Below, piece by piece: positions 54,873 to 64,000 of a stretch of DNA of 64,000 bases. The DNA is from Tahibacter aquaticus (GTDB taxonomy: Bacteria > Pseudomonadota > Gammaproteobacteria > Xanthomonadales > Rhodanobacteraceae). The notes below the pieces were generated by a model. It had not been told where the DNA came from, searched no databases, and was given only the letters and a program-made list of their open reading frames with translations. Every line of letters starts with the position of its first letter. The stretch's first letter is position 1. The stretch lies in NCBI RefSeq assembly GCF_004363655.1, contig NZ_SNZH01000002.1, positions 1-64,000 on the forward strand. Direction: 5' to 3'. The translations under genes and the position numbers were made by a program.

Positions 54873-57836
54873 TTAGTCGAACCCGTCGCTGAACACGCCC
54901 ACCGGGTCAGGACCATCGACGGCACTGTCGTTGGCCGGGTCTGTATCGATAGCCGTGTTCGGTGCCAGCACGCTCACGCTGTAGACGAGTGACGTTTCCG
55001 GCAGCCCCGGCACGCTGCCGCTCAGGGTGTATTGCAGGCTGCTGCCGGCCGGCAGGTCGAGCGTGGCGTCGATGGCGCCCGTGCCGCTGGCGGCGGGACA
55101 GGCGGCGCCGCCGCTGCTGGTGCAGGTCCAGGCGATGGACGTGAGCGTGCCGGCCGGTTCGTCGACGAGCTGCGCGCCGCTGACCGGGTTCGGCCCGTCG
55201 TTGCCGACCGCGATCTGGTAGGTGACGGTGCTGCCGCCGGCGACGAAGCCGGTGCCGTTGTCGACGCTGACGCCCAGGTCGACCGGCGCGCGCGGCGTGA
55301 CCGGCGCGGCCGTGGCTGCCGGCCCGGAGCCGGCGCTGTTGACGGCGCGGACCTCGCAGGTGACGGCGACGCCGTTGGTCAGCCCGGTCACGCTCAGCGG
55401 CGCGGTCGCGCCGGTCGCGCTGCCGCTGCCCGGCGAACAGGTGGCGTGGTAGCTGCCGGCGGTTTCGCCGCCCCAGTGGCTGGGCGCGGCGAAGGCGAGG
55501 CTCACTTGGCGGTTGCCGGGCGTCGCGACGACCGAGGCCGGGGCCGCAGGCACGGCGGCATCGACGACAAGGGTCAGGTCGCCGCTGGTGGCGCTGCCGA
55601 TGGCGTTGGTCGCGCTCAGGTGCACGGTGGCGCTGCCGATGGCGGTCGGTGTGCCGCTGATCGTGCCGGTGGCGGCGTCGAAGGCCAGGCCGGCCGGCAG
55701 GTCGCCGTCGGCGATGCTCAGCAGCGGCGCCGGCGAACCCGACGCGCTGACGGTATAGCTGTACGGCGTATTCCAGGTCGCGCGCGGCGGTGCGAACGCG
55801 GCGAACGCGGGCGCTACGCCGGGCGTCACGCTGGCGGCTGCGATCGATGGCCCGGTGCCGGCGCTGTTGACCGCGCTGACCACGCAGACGACGGCGGTGC
55901 CGTTGGCCAGCCCGGCCACGGTCAAGGGCGAGGCGGTGCCGCTGGCGCTGCCGCTGCCGGGCGAGCAGCTGGCGTGATAGCTGCCGCCGCTTTCGCCACC
56001 CCAGTGGCTGGGTGGCGCGAACGCCAGGCTCACCTGGCCGTCGCCGGGTGTCGCGACCACGGACGCTGGCGCCGCCGGTACTACGGCATCGACGACGAGG
56101 GTCAGGTCACTGCTGGTAATGCTGCCGATCGCGTTCGTCGCCGTCAGATGCACCGTCGCGCTGCCGATGGCGCTCGGGATGCCGCTGATCGTGCCGCTGG
56201 CGGCGTCAAACGCGAGGCCGGGCGGCAGCGTGCCATCGGCCACGCTCAGCACCGGCGCGGGCGAACCCGTCGCGCTGACGGTGTAGCTGTACGGCGTGTT
56301 CCACGTCGCGCGTGGCGGCGCAAACGCCGCGAACGCCGGCGCGACGCCGGGCGTCACGGTGGCGAACGGCGCCGACGCGATACCACCGCCGGCGCTGTTG
56401 ATCGCGTTCATGGTGCAGGTGACGGGCTGGCCGTTGGGCAGGCCCTGGGCGACGATGGGCGATGTCGCGCTGCTGTAGGCAAAGCCGCAGAACGCGTTGA
56501 ACATCGTCGCCACCTCGTTGCCGTCGCCAGTTACCGGCGTGAAGTAGATGGTGACCTTGCCGTCGCCCGGCACCACGTTGTCGATGACCGGCGGCGCGGG
56601 CCAGCCGGGCGCAATGATGATCGAGAAGGGCTGGGTAACCGTGGTACTGCCGCTCACTGCTTGCAGCACACCGGTATACGTGCCGATCTGCGTCGGCGTG
56701 CCGCTGATGACGCCGCCGGCGGCGATGGCGAGCCCGTTGGGCAACGCACCGCTGCTCACGCTGACCGTCGGCGCCGGCAGGCCGGCCGTGGTGACGGTGA
56801 ACGTATACGGCATATGCCAGGTGCCGCCGCTCGGTGGCGCGCTGGTGATGGCGGCCACAATCGGCGGCTGGAGAAAGCGGCCGATCGCCCAGGGCTGCGC
56901 GTTGGCGCCGAGGTCGATGGTGCCGGCGACGGCGTGCGTGGCCGTGTCGATGACGCTGAGCGAATTGCCGTCGCGGTTCGCCACGTAGACGCGCGTGCCG
57001 TCCGCCGTGATGTCGATGCCGTAGGGTCGCGCGCCGACGCTATAGGTGGTACCGGCGGTCAGTGTCGCCACGTCGATCTCGACGGTCTGGTTGGCGAGAA
57101 ACTGCGTGACGTACAGCGTCTGCTGGTTCGGCGACAGCACGATGCCGTTCGGTGCCTTGTTGCTGCCCAGCCCGACCGAGCCGACGACGGTATTCGTCGC
57201 TGTGTCGATCACACGGACAGTACTGTCGCCGGCGTAGGCGACGTAGGCGCGCGTGCCGGCCGCATCGAGCACGATGGCATTCGGCAGGTTGCCGGTGACG
57301 ATGGACTTGACGATGCTGCCGCTGACGAGGTCGATCACCTGCACGGTGTTCGGCGACGCCGTCAGATAGCCGCGCGTACCGTCCGGCGACACGGCGAGCC
57401 GCTGCGGCTGCGTGGCAACCGGCCAGGTCGCGACGACGCTGTTGCTGGCGGTGTCGATGACGCTGATGGTGTTGGAGCTCACGTTCATCACGTAAAGGCG
57501 GCTGTCATCCGGCGACAGCGTCGCGCTCCAGGGCTGGGTGCCGACGGTGACAGTGGTGACGATGGCGCCGCTGGCCGTGTCGATCACGGCGACCTTGCCG
57601 GCCGTCTGCAGCACCGCGTAGACGCGCTGGCCGTTGCGGCTGACGGTCGACGCCAGCGGCGCCCCGGACAGCACGATGTCAGCGACGGTGGTGCCGGTCG
57701 CGAGGTCGACCTTGGCGATCCTCGTGGTGCCCGCCTTCGGCACGAAGGCGAACGGCGCGGCGCCGGCGACGCCTACGTAGAGCAGAAGAGCAGAGAGGCC
57801 GGCGAGTAGCCGGCGCGCGCGCGTGAACGATTGCAT
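54873..57836 (-). CDS. Secreted YVTN beta-propeller / Ig-like / fibronectin-type protein
   Basis: 987 residues from the ATG at 57836 (AGGGG seven bases upstream). Signal peptide MQSFTRARRLLAGLSALLLY, cleaved near AGA. Residues ~30-330 are YVTN-type propeller repeats (VIDTASGAIV, VIDTASNSVV, VIDTATNTVV). Then come putative-Ig (He_PIG) repeats (SGTPTQIGTYTG, SGIPSAIGSATV, SGTPTAIGSATV) alternating with Fn3-like repeats (VVATPGDGQVSLAFAPPSHW), two of them nearly identical, and a DUF11-like domain. The end is VGVFSDGFD, a short tag. Probably extracellular; function unknown. Confidence 0.88.
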   Translation of the reverse strand: MQSFTRARRLLAGLSALLLYVGVAGAAPFAFVPKAGTTRIAKVDLATGTTVADIVLSGAPLASTVSRNGQRVYAVLQTAGKVAVIDTASGAIVTTVTVGTQPWSATLSPDDSRLYVMNVSSNTISVIDTASNSVVATWPVATQPQRLAVSPDGTRGYLTASPNTVQVIDLVSGSIVKSIVTGNLPNAIVLDAAGTRAYVAYAGDSTVRVIDTATNTVVGSVGLGSNKAPNGIVLSPNQQTLYVTQFLANQTVEIDVATLTAGTTYSVGARPYGIDITADGTRVYVANRDGNSLSVIDTATHAVAGTIDLGANAQPWAIGRFLQPPIVAAITSAPPSGGTWHMPYTFTVTTAGLPAPTVSVSSGALPNGLAIAAGGVISGTPTQIGTYTGVLQAVSGSTTVTQPFSIIIAPGWPAPPVIDNVVPGDGKVTIYFTPVTGDGNEVATMFNAFCGFAYSSATSPIVAQGLPNGQPVTCTMNAINSAGGGIASAPFATVTPGVAPAFAAFAPPRATWNTPYSYTVSATGSPAPVLSVADGTLPPGLAFDAASGTISGIPSAIGSATVHLTATNAIGSITSSDLTLVVDAVVPAAPASVVATPGDGQVSLAFAPPSHWGGESGGSYHASCSPGSGSASGTASPLTVAGLANGTAVVCVVSAVNSAGTGPSIAAASVTPGVAPAFAAFAPPRATWNTPYSYTVSASGSPAPLLSIADGDLPAGLAFDAATGTISGTPTAIGSATVHLSATNAIGSATSGDLTLVVDAAVPAAPASVVATPGNRQVSLAFAAPSHWGGETAGSYHATCSPGSGSATGATAPLSVTGLTNGVAVTCEVRAVNSAGSGPAATAAPVTPRAPVDLGVSVDNGTGFVAGGSTVTYQIAVGNDGPNPVSGAQLVDEPAGTLTSIAWTCTSSGGAACPAASGTGAIDATLDLPAGSSLQYTLSGSVPGLPETSLVYSVSVLAPNTAIDTDPANDSAVDGPDPVGVFSDGFD

Positions 57837-57987
57837 GAGCAAACCCCTGAGAGAAACACGGGACTACGGTCCCTTGACGGTGCTTGCGTATTTCGGGGGG
57901 CAAAACTGTCAGCGACGGCGATCAGGGGGCGCCATTGCCATGCAGCCCAGGCCGACAGTACGAGCGGCGGCCGCGCAGGCAATGGCG

Positions 57988-58416
57988 CTAGGTCGCTGCC
58001 GGCGGAAACGCCGCGAACTGGGGCGCGTCGCCGCCGATGTGGTCCCAGGGCGCCCTGGATTCCACGAAGAGGTGCATTTCGATGACGACGCCTGGGTCGC
58101 CATCGACCGAGCCCAGGGTGACGCCGTGCACGCGTTCGCCCTGCATGCCGCACAGGGTGGTGCCGCAGATACCGCAGAAGCACAACCCCCAGCCGGGCGC
58201 GGTCGTGTAGTGCCTGAGCTTGTCTTCGCCGCTTTCCCAGGTGAAGGACCCGGGCTCGACTTCGGCGTAGGCCGAGCCGGCGCCGCTGAAGGCCTTGCGG
58301 CAGCGCGAGCAATGGCAGCTGCGCGCGCCGCGCAACGGGGCGGCGATGCGGTAGCGGACGGCTGCGCAGAAGCAGCCGCCGCTCAAGGGCTCGGCTGGGT
58401 TGGGAGTATTGGTCAT
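57988..58416 (-). CDS. GFA/CENP-V family zinc protein
   Basis: 142 residues from the ATG at 58416 (MTNTPNPAEPLSGGCFCAAV). Zinc ligands: CFCAAVRY, SCHCSRCRKAF and LCFCGICGTTL, the pattern of the glutathione-dependent formaldehyde-activating enzyme-like (GFA) family. Most such proteins are of unknown substrate. The C-terminus reads FVESRAPWDHIGGDAPQFAA. The frame extends upstream over the neighbouring gene and is not preferred. Confidence 0.9.
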   Translation of the reverse strand: MTNTPNPAEPLSGGCFCAAVRYRIAAPLRGARSCHCSRCRKAFSGAGSAYAEVEPGSFTWESGEDKLRHYTTAPGWGLCFCGICGTTLCGMQGERVHGVTLGSVDGDPGVVIEMHLFVESRAPWDHIGGDAPQFAAFPPAAT

Positions 58417-58459
58417 TCGTTTCTCTCCTCGGTGGTGTTGGGTAATGGGCGCCGGCGGC

Positions 58460-59380
58460 CTATTCCATTCCGTTCTTGAACAGCGTGTCGGCGCAGACAT
58501 CGACCACCGTGCCGTACACGGTGTTCTGCGTGGCGTCGCAGTAGGTGTAGAAGATGCCGCCGTCGGCCATCATCGAGGTGGCGCCTGCCACCTCGTTATG
58601 GTTGTGGAATTCCGAGCCGCTCAGGATGTGGTGAATGCCGCCGGTGGGGCGGAATGAGCCGTAGTTGTAGAAGCGGGCACCGTCGGTCAGGTTGAAGATT
58701 TCCGTCGAGGTCCAGATCGCGCCCGGATACGTGGTGATGGTTCCGCCGTCGCTGTAGAAGCGGTAGCTGCTGCTGAACAGTCCTAGGTCGATGTCGACGA
58801 GGCCGATGGTGATCGTGCCGGTGTTCGTCATCTCCACGTCGTTGAGAAGAATGCCGTTGTTGTCGATGGTGCCGTTGTTGATCAGCATCGAGTTGCCGTT
58901 GCGCACGTTCTTGAGCTGGCCGTTGTTGGTGATATGGCCGTTGTTGGTCAGCGTGCGCTGGGCGTTCTCGAATATCGCATTGCGCGTCACGACCACGCTG
59001 CCGCCGGCATTCACCAGGAACGCGGCCCAGTTCCTGTAGGTCGCGCCGCTGGAGTCTTCGCCCAGGGTCAGCGTGCCGCTGACCTCGACACTGCCTGAGT
59101 TGGAGAACACGCAGCCAACACAGATCTGCAGTCGACCGGTTTCGGCGATGAGCAGGCTGCCGCCACTGTCGACCTGCACGCTGGCTCGCGGCGGTTCGGT
59201 GGTGAGCGTGACGGTATGGCCTGCGCGGATGATCGCGTCTTCGGTGGAGCCGGGCACCGCGCCGCCCCAGGTGGCCGGATCGGCCCAGTCTCCGCTCCGG
59301 ACCGACTGGGCGGCATAGGTGGCGCCGGGCGCTGCACACAGCAGCAGCGTCAGTGCGCAAAGGTGTCGGATAGCGATCAT
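58460..59380 (-). CDS. Secreted G8/beta-helix-like surface protein
   Basis: 306 residues from the ATG at 59380. Signal peptide MIAIRHLCALTLLLCAAPGA. The mature start SVRSGDWADPATWGGAVPGS resembles G8-type domains (W.dp.TW.gG.vPg..D.V.I). The rest is a repetitive Asn-rich beta-helix-like sequence (LTNNGHITNNGQLKNVRNGN, LINNGTIDNNGILLND). Ends DTLFKNGME, a tag similar to the neighbouring propeller protein. Probably extracellular. Confidence 0.8.
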   Translation of the reverse strand: MIAIRHLCALTLLLCAAPGATYAAQSVRSGDWADPATWGGAVPGSTEDAIIRAGHTVTLTTEPPRASVQVDSGGSLLIAETGRLQICVGCVFSNSGSVEVSGTLTLGEDSSGATYRNWAAFLVNAGGSVVVTRNAIFENAQRTLTNNGHITNNGQLKNVRNGNSMLINNGTIDNNGILLNDVEMTNTGTITIGLVDIDLGLFSSSYRFYSDGGTITTYPGAIWTSTEIFNLTDGARFYNYGSFRPTGGIHHILSGSEFHNHNEVAGATSMMADGGIFYTYCDATQNTVYGTVVDVCADTLFKNGME

Positions 59381-59622
59381 GGCCAGGGATACCTCAGAAG
59401 GAGGGGGTAATCCCTTCAAACGACGTTTTTTGCCGAGTTGCGACATGCCGGCTGACCAGCCGCTGCCGACGCGGCGAGTCGCGCGTCGCCGGAGCCGTGT
59501 TGCGGCCGTCGACAGCGCATCGACGATGGCCGGGAGCCAGGCCGAGGCCGGCAACGCGTCAGGATTTTCTACGACGAGGACGTCACCCGGAGCGATTGCC
59601 CGGGCAGGTAAAATGAAGCTCA

Positions 59623-60093
59623 TTATTTGCAAAAGAGATAATGCGGCATGACCAACTCCTGGCGGCGCAGCCCGACGAGAACGAAGGCCGCGACCAGCGC
59701 AGCAAGCGCGATCGGAGACAAGGCGGGAACCGGTACCGGCGGAGTCGTCGGTCCACCACCGCCGAACCAGCCCTGGACGTTACCGCTGCCGCCCTGGTCC
59801 ACCTGCGTCGGCGCGAGGTGCTGGCCCGTCGCATGCACATCCGAAACGCCGACATTGGCGATGGCCTGCGTGCCGCCCGTGGCGAGATTGAGGAACGCCA
59901 CCGTGCCGCTCGCGGTGACGTCCATCTGGATCGGCGGCCCGTTGCCGCTGATCTGCAGCGTGCCGAGCACGGACTGGGTCAGGCCCGACTCGAAGCGAAA
60001 GCGCTTGCCGCTGGCACTGACGAGCGAAAGGTTCGCGAATTGCGACGCACCGAGGATGGCACTCGCCGCGGTCAGGCCGTCGCGCAGCTGCAC
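59623..60093 (-). CDS. IPTL-CTERM-like sorted protein (possibly partial)
   Basis: 156 residues from a GTG at 60093. No signal peptide. Residues ~10-110 are beta-rich (LQISGNGPPIQMDVTASGTV); a Pro-rich linker (GGGGPTTPPVPV) leads to PALSPIALAALVAAFVLVGL then RRQEL, the P-L-hydrophobic-RR pattern of IPTL/PEP-CTERM exosortase-H substrates. The gene is in the same frame as, and starts 27 bases after the stop of, the subtilase gene upstream, so it may be a broken C-terminus or a small separate gene. No exosortase gene is in the window. Confidence 0.5.
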   Translation of the reverse strand: MQLRDGLTAASAILGASQFANLSLVSASGKRFRFESGLTQSVLGTLQISGNGPPIQMDVTASGTVAFLNLATGGTQAIANVGVSDVHATGQHLAPTQVDQGGSGNVQGWFGGGGPTTPPVPVPALSPIALAALVAAFVLVGLRRQELVMPHYLFCK

Positions 60094-60120
60094 GCGGCGG
60101 CTGCCGGGGTCGTGTAGCCG

Positions 60121-63100
60121 CTAAGGCGTGCAGCCGCCATCCGTATTGACGTTGTCGAGGGTCACGTCATCGACGTCGAACGTGCTGCCGTTCGAACCCG
60201 TTTCCATCACGCCGCCGAATTCCAGCAGGCGCATATGGGCATTGGCCGCGACGCCGGTGTAGATGGTCGCCCCGTTGAGGCATACGCGCAGCGCCTTCGT
60301 GGCGCGCTCGACGATCACCTTCACGTCGAAATACGTGGCGTCCGGCCATGGCGCGCCGGTGTCGACGAAACCGCCGGCCGCGGCATCGTAGACGCGAATC
60401 GCATGCGTGCCGGGGTCGAACCTCACGTAGGTGATCGGCGGCGACAGCACTTCGTTCACCGGCTTTACGAACCAGCTCGAGCCAGTGCCGACATTGCCGA
60501 TCGCCACTTTCGCGGTCGCGATCGAATACTGCGTCGCGCCTTGCGGAAAAGTGGGCGAGATCAGCGCCGTCGCGTTCTGGATCGGGTAGTTGCCGCCGTT
60601 CGACAGCACGCGCGCATGCTGCACGCCGGTCGCAGGGTTCACGTTGAAGATGCCGTTGCCCCCGAGCCAGGCGAGCTGCGGCAGGTTACCCGTCACGAAC
60701 TGCGGCGGCTCGAAGCTCGTCGTCATGGTCGGCACGCCCGGCGTCACTGCCTGGTAGATGGCGCTGGTCGCCATCAGGTTGTTGCCGCCGCTGGTCTTCA
60801 GCGCGCTCGCCGCGATGGTGTGCCTGTACATGCCCATGGCGGTCGTGACGATGTCGTAGCGAAGGGTACAAGTACCGAAAGCAGGAATGGTCGCGCCGGC
60901 CGCAAAGGTCAGCGCGCGCGTGCCGGACACCGCCGTGATCGTGCCACCCGCGCAGGTCGTGCTCGCGTTCGGCGGATCGGCGAAGACCAGGCCGTTCGGC
61001 AGGTTCGTCGTCAGCGCGGCCGTCAGCGTCACCGGATCAGCGCGCGTGCTGCCGAGCGTGATCACTTCCGATGCGACCGTGCCGGTGATCGTGTTCGTCG
61101 GTTCGAACGCGGTTTCGAGCGTAATGCCGTTGCCGGTGTCGAGGTTGATCGAGTCGATCCACCAGCCGCCACCGCCATCGGCGGCAACGCTGCAGTCCGA
61201 GCCGTGGCGCCAGCGGAACGCCACGTCGTGGCCGGCCAGCGAGTTGGGCAACACGATATTGACCGCCGACGTGCCGGTGCTGCCGCTGCCGGTGTTCGTC
61301 ACCCAGCCGTACGGCGCCAGGGGTTCGGCGTCGCAGTCGGTCACGCGCGCGATCGAACCGGTGAATGCACCGCTGACGAATAGCGCGCCCAGATCCTCCG
61401 CGTTGGTGAACGCGCCGCCGTCGACCGACAGTTCCAGCGTGCCGCCGTCGAGGTATTCCTCGGTGCGCACGCGATGGCGGAAGGTCAGGCGCGCGCCGGC
61501 CGCCACCGCGACGGTGGGGCTGGTCAGGAACGACTGGCCCTGGGTTTCCTGCTCGGGCACGAACAGCGCGTTGGGCGCGGTGTGCGACAGGCTCGATTGC
61601 GTGACGAAGGGAACGCCGCTGCCGACGGCCGACGTGGTCCAGCCGGCCGGCAGCGCCGGCGGCACGACGCTGTCGAAGTTCTCCGCCGGCGGGAAGCTGC
61701 CGATACCGATCGAGGCAACTGCCAGCGCCGCACTGGCCGAGGCTGCGTTGTCGCCGGCGTCGGTGCGCAGCGCGCCGGGCGCAAGGGTCTGCGTATACGT
61801 CTGCGGGTAACGCGAGCGCACGTCGGCGGTCACGCTGCAGCTGCCGTTGGCGGGAATGCGCGCGCCGGCCGCCAGCGTCACCGCCGTTCCGTCGGCGCTG
61901 GCGGTCACGGCGCCGCCGCTGCAGGTCGTCGCTGCGTTGGCGACCGGCGCCAGGAACACACCGGGCGGCAGGCGGTTGGCGAAATCGTGCGTCAGCACCG
62001 CGTCGACCGGGTTCGGGTTGGCCAGGGTCACGCTCAGCGTGCTCGTTGTCGCCGTGGTGATCGCTGCCGGCGCGAACGCATTGCTCAGCGTCGGCGGCTG
62101 ACGGGTGACGGTCAATTCCAGCGGCACCGGCAAGGTCGCCGCATTGGTGGCATTGCTGCTGAGGCACAGCGTGGCGCGGTAGGTGCCGGCGGCAAGGCCG
62201 GTGGCGTCGAACGTGGCTTGTGTGGTGGTCTGGCCGGCAAAGCCGAGGGTGCCGCCGCTGCTGTTGTAGCTGATCCACGCCGGCTGCGTGCAGTCGACCG
62301 TGCCCTGGACGAACGCAGACATCGCCGTCGTGGCGGCGTCGGACTGCCAGCTGTTCGGGTCGTCCCAGGGGGCATAGCGCTGCGGCGATGCGCCGATCTG
62401 CGCATCGGCGCTGGTGCGCCACGCCCACAGCGGATTGCCGGCGCTGTTGTTGCCCAGGCCGTTGATCGTCGGCCATACCATCAGCCAGTAGCGTCCCGGC
62501 GGCAGGGCCAGCGGCGTGCCGGCCACGTTCGCGGCCGTCAGATTCAACTGCAGATTGCCGCCCGTGGTGGTGATGCCGTTGGACGTGCCGATGGTGTTCG
62601 AGTACGTCCACAGCGGCGCCGCGCCAAAGCCTTGTGGCGCACCGGCCGGCACACCGGCCGCATCGGCGTAGATGCTGAATGTCACTGCCGGCGTGTTGGC
62701 CGTCGTCAGCGCGGTGTTCGGCAAGACGAAGCCGTTGGCGCGCAGCGTAGTGACATGCGTCAGTGCCGCCACATCGAAGTTCTGCGCCCAGTAGTCACCG
62801 CGCGCACTGCCGTTGTAGAAACCGGCCTGCTGGCCGTTGCCGCTGCTGGCCGTGTTGAGCGGCGTGACCTGGGCGCTGCCGCTATCGACGATGCTCCAGT
62901 TCAGGCTGGGGTTGCCGCTGTTGCGGATCGTCAGCGTCCTTGTCTCGGTCAGCTGAGTGCTGGCGCTGAGTGCCGTCGGCGCGACCTCGATGACCGGTCC
63001 GCCCGGGCGGATCGCCACCGGCAGATGCAGCACCGGTTCGGCCGGGCTCGACGGCGTCAGCACGATTTCGCCGAGCGACCATTGCGCTTCGGGCAGCAGC

Positions 63101-64000
63101 TGGCTTTGCACGCTGATGGTCAGCGTGCCCGTGCCTGCGCTGGCGACGGTGAAGCTGGCCGGCGTCGCCGCCAGCGCATTGCCGGAAAATCCATTTGTCG
63201 TCACGGTATACGTTTGTGCACCGGCCAGGGCGCGGCGCAGCGTGCGCGTGAAGGTGCAGGTGCCCACGCAGGTAGCGCTGGCCAGGCTGGGCAGGTTCAG
63301 ATGGGCGAGGTTGCCGCCAGTGGCAGGGTTTGCCGCGAGGAAGTTGGCACCGCTTTCGTCGAGCACCAGCCCGGCCTTGGCCGCCGCCGCCAGGTCGACA
63401 CGGCCGGCGCCGCGGTCCCACAGATCGCTGGGCTGGCCGTTCGACTTGACCACGCCACTGGTCCTGGCGGTCAGCATCAGTGCCGATTTGATCTGCATCG
63501 GCGACCAGCCGGGCTGCAGCGCGCGCAGCAGCAAGGCAGCACCGGCCATATGCGGACTCGACATCGAGGTGCCGTTTTCCAGCGCGGTCGCGCTGGGATC
63601 GGGCGTGGACGTCACATGGGCCTGGTAGGCGGCGAGGATGTCGACGCCGGGCGCGGTGATGTCGGGTTTCACCAGCCACTGGTTGTTCGCCAGCGCACGC
63701 GGGCCGCGCGAACTGAAATCGGCGACGACGTCGCCCGTGCCCGCGTAGGTGCGCGCTGGCCGCGTGATGGAAACCGTGCGCGTGGCCGGATCGAGCGCAG
63801 AAAAATTATCCCAATGGGCACGCCGCATCGACCAGGCATTGCCGGCCGCGCCGAGGTTGATATAGGCCGGGTCGACGAAGATCACGCCGACGGCGCCGGC
63901 TGCGACGGCGTTGGCCTGGCGTTCGCCGCTGCCGCAGGCGCTGTTGTTCTGGTCGAGATTGAGCACGGCGATGGCGCCGACCGGCGGCGGCGTTCCCGGC
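60121..64000 (-). CDS. Large subtilisin-like (S8) secreted protease, partial
   Basis: Extends past the right edge; at least 1290 residues are visible. The frame is open to 64000, so the true start is outside. Near the visible N-terminus is a PA-type insert (AVLNLDQNNSACGSGERQAN, GAVGVIFVDPAYI), then VVADFSSRGPRA, KPDITAPGVDILAAY and the catalytic serine region ENGTSMSSPHMAGAALLLRA, typical of subtilases. The Asp and His of the triad lie beyond the edge. Following domains are Ig/beta-sandwich-like repeats (for example LTVTRQPPTLSNAF, TTCAGGTITAVSGTRALTFA) and a C-terminal lectin-like part (YFDVKVIVERATKALRVCLN). Presumably extracellular. Confidence 0.9.
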   Translation of the reverse strand, partial: PGTPPPVGAIAVLNLDQNNSACGSGERQANAVAAGAVGVIFVDPAYINLGAAGNAWSMRRAHWDNFSALDPATRTVSITRPARTYAGTGDVVADFSSRGPRALANNQWLVKPDITAPGVDILAAYQAHVTSTPDPSATALENGTSMSSPHMAGAALLLRALQPGWSPMQIKSALMLTARTSGVVKSNGQPSDLWDRGAGRVDLAAAAKAGLVLDESGANFLAANPATGGNLAHLNLPSLASATCVGTCTFTRTLRRALAGAQTYTVTTNGFSGNALAATPASFTVASAGTGTLTISVQSQLLPEAQWSLGEIVLTPSSPAEPVLHLPVAIRPGGPVIEVAPTALSASTQLTETRTLTIRNSGNPSLNWSIVDSGSAQVTPLNTASSGNGQQAGFYNGSARGDYWAQNFDVAALTHVTTLRANGFVLPNTALTTANTPAVTFSIYADAAGVPAGAPQGFGAAPLWTYSNTIGTSNGITTTGGNLQLNLTAANVAGTPLALPPGRYWLMVWPTINGLGNNSAGNPLWAWRTSADAQIGASPQRYAPWDDPNSWQSDAATTAMSAFVQGTVDCTQPAWISYNSSGGTLGFAGQTTTQATFDATGLAAGTYRATLCLSSNATNAATLPVPLELTVTRQPPTLSNAFAPAAITTATTSTLSVTLANPNPVDAVLTHDFANRLPPGVFLAPVANAATTCSGGAVTASADGTAVTLAAGARIPANGSCSVTADVRSRYPQTYTQTLAPGALRTDAGDNAASASAALAVASIGIGSFPPAENFDSVVPPALPAGWTTSAVGSGVPFVTQSSLSHTAPNALFVPEQETQGQSFLTSPTVAVAAGARLTFRHRVRTEEYLDGGTLELSVDGGAFTNAEDLGALFVSGAFTGSIARVTDCDAEPLAPYGWVTNTGSGSTGTSAVNIVLPNSLAGHDVAFRWRHGSDCSVAADGGGGWWIDSINLDTGNGITLETAFEPTNTITGTVASEVITLGSTRADPVTLTAALTTNLPNGLVFADPPNASTTCAGGTITAVSGTRALTFAAGATIPAFGTCTLRYDIVTTAMGMYRHTIAASALKTSGGNNLMATSAIYQAVTPGVPTMTTSFEPPQFVTGNLPQLAWLGGNGIFNVNPATGVQHARVLSNGGNYPIQNATALISPTFPQGATQYSIATAKVAIGNVGTGSSWFVKPVNEVLSPPITYVRFDPGTHAIRVYDAAAGGFVDTGAPWPDATYFDVKVIVERATKALRVCLNGATIYTGVAANAHMRLLEFGGVMETGSNGSTFDVDDVTLDNVNTDGGCTP

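Noticed and set aside
55032-57809. Very long rightward open frame opposite the beta-propeller gene
   Set aside because: Antisense shadow of GC-rich repetitive coding sequence; composition is dominated by Arg, Ala, Gly and Asp with no domain.
60235-61383. Long rightward frames opposite the subtilase gene
   Set aside because: Antisense shadows; the leftward frame has clear subtilase and Ig-like domains.

Overview
The window looks like a chromosome segment of a high-GC gammaproteobacterium of the order Xanthomonadales/Lysobacterales. The evidence is the coaBC-dut-algC block with radC divergent beside it, an ntrBC pair, a DUF1176 protein, and secreted proteins ending in short tags (DGFD, KNGME) of the kind I associate with Dokdonella/Rudaea-like Rhodanobacteraceae. 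The genus is an inference from gene content only. No rRNA, tRNA or CRISPR array was recognised.

Layout. (1) 1-9.4 kb is housekeeping: a membrane-anchored AlgC-type phosphohexomutase (cut by the left edge), dut, coaBC, radC, an HD-like protein, folE, a GNAT enzyme and ntrC/ntrB. (2) 9.4-18.6 kb is mobile DNA. A three-gene Tn7-like operon reads leftward (a TnsA-TnsB fusion, a TnsC/TniB-type AAA protein and TniQ, linked by 4-5 base overlaps). It is bordered by an IS21 remnant on one side and two unknown genes plus broken defence-gene pieces on the other. (3) 18.6-27.2 kb is an accessory metabolic stretch: a TetR-cytochrome P450 operon divergent from a secreted prolyl oligopeptidase, NhaA, and an ECF sigma factor with its membrane partner. 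(4) 27.2-48.5 kb is a defence island: an IetAS-like AAA ATPase/subtilase pair with a divergent XRE-like regulator and two 15-bp operators, a GHKL ATPase fused to a PD-(D/E)xK-like nuclease, a small HEAGH-motif metalloprotease-like protein, a type I restriction-modification operon (hsdR-hsdM-hsdS) extended by an AAA ATPase and an HNH nuclease, and a RhuM gene followed by an hsdM stub. Relics of IS21, IS3, ISL3, a PfkB kinase and a GGDEF protein are scattered between them. (5) 48.5-64 kb returns to chromosomal genes: a membrane AraC regulator, a DJ-1/PfpI protein, a porin-like protein, DUF3228, DUF1176, a higher-order tandem repeat array, and a cluster of large secreted proteins (beta-propeller/Ig protein, adhesin-like protein, IPTL-CTERM-like protein, subtilase).

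The most interesting points are: the compact Tn7-like core, with TnsA and TnsB in one polypeptide and a TnsC whose Walker B acidic residues appear to be replaced; the 109-bp direct repeats, each headed by a palindrome, that bracket the whole R-M/AAA/HNH cassette; the GHKL-nuclease fusion; the IetAS-like pair with its regulator; and the 106-128 bp tandem repeats at 54.4-54.9 kb. All function calls come from motif reading by eye; no database search was run.
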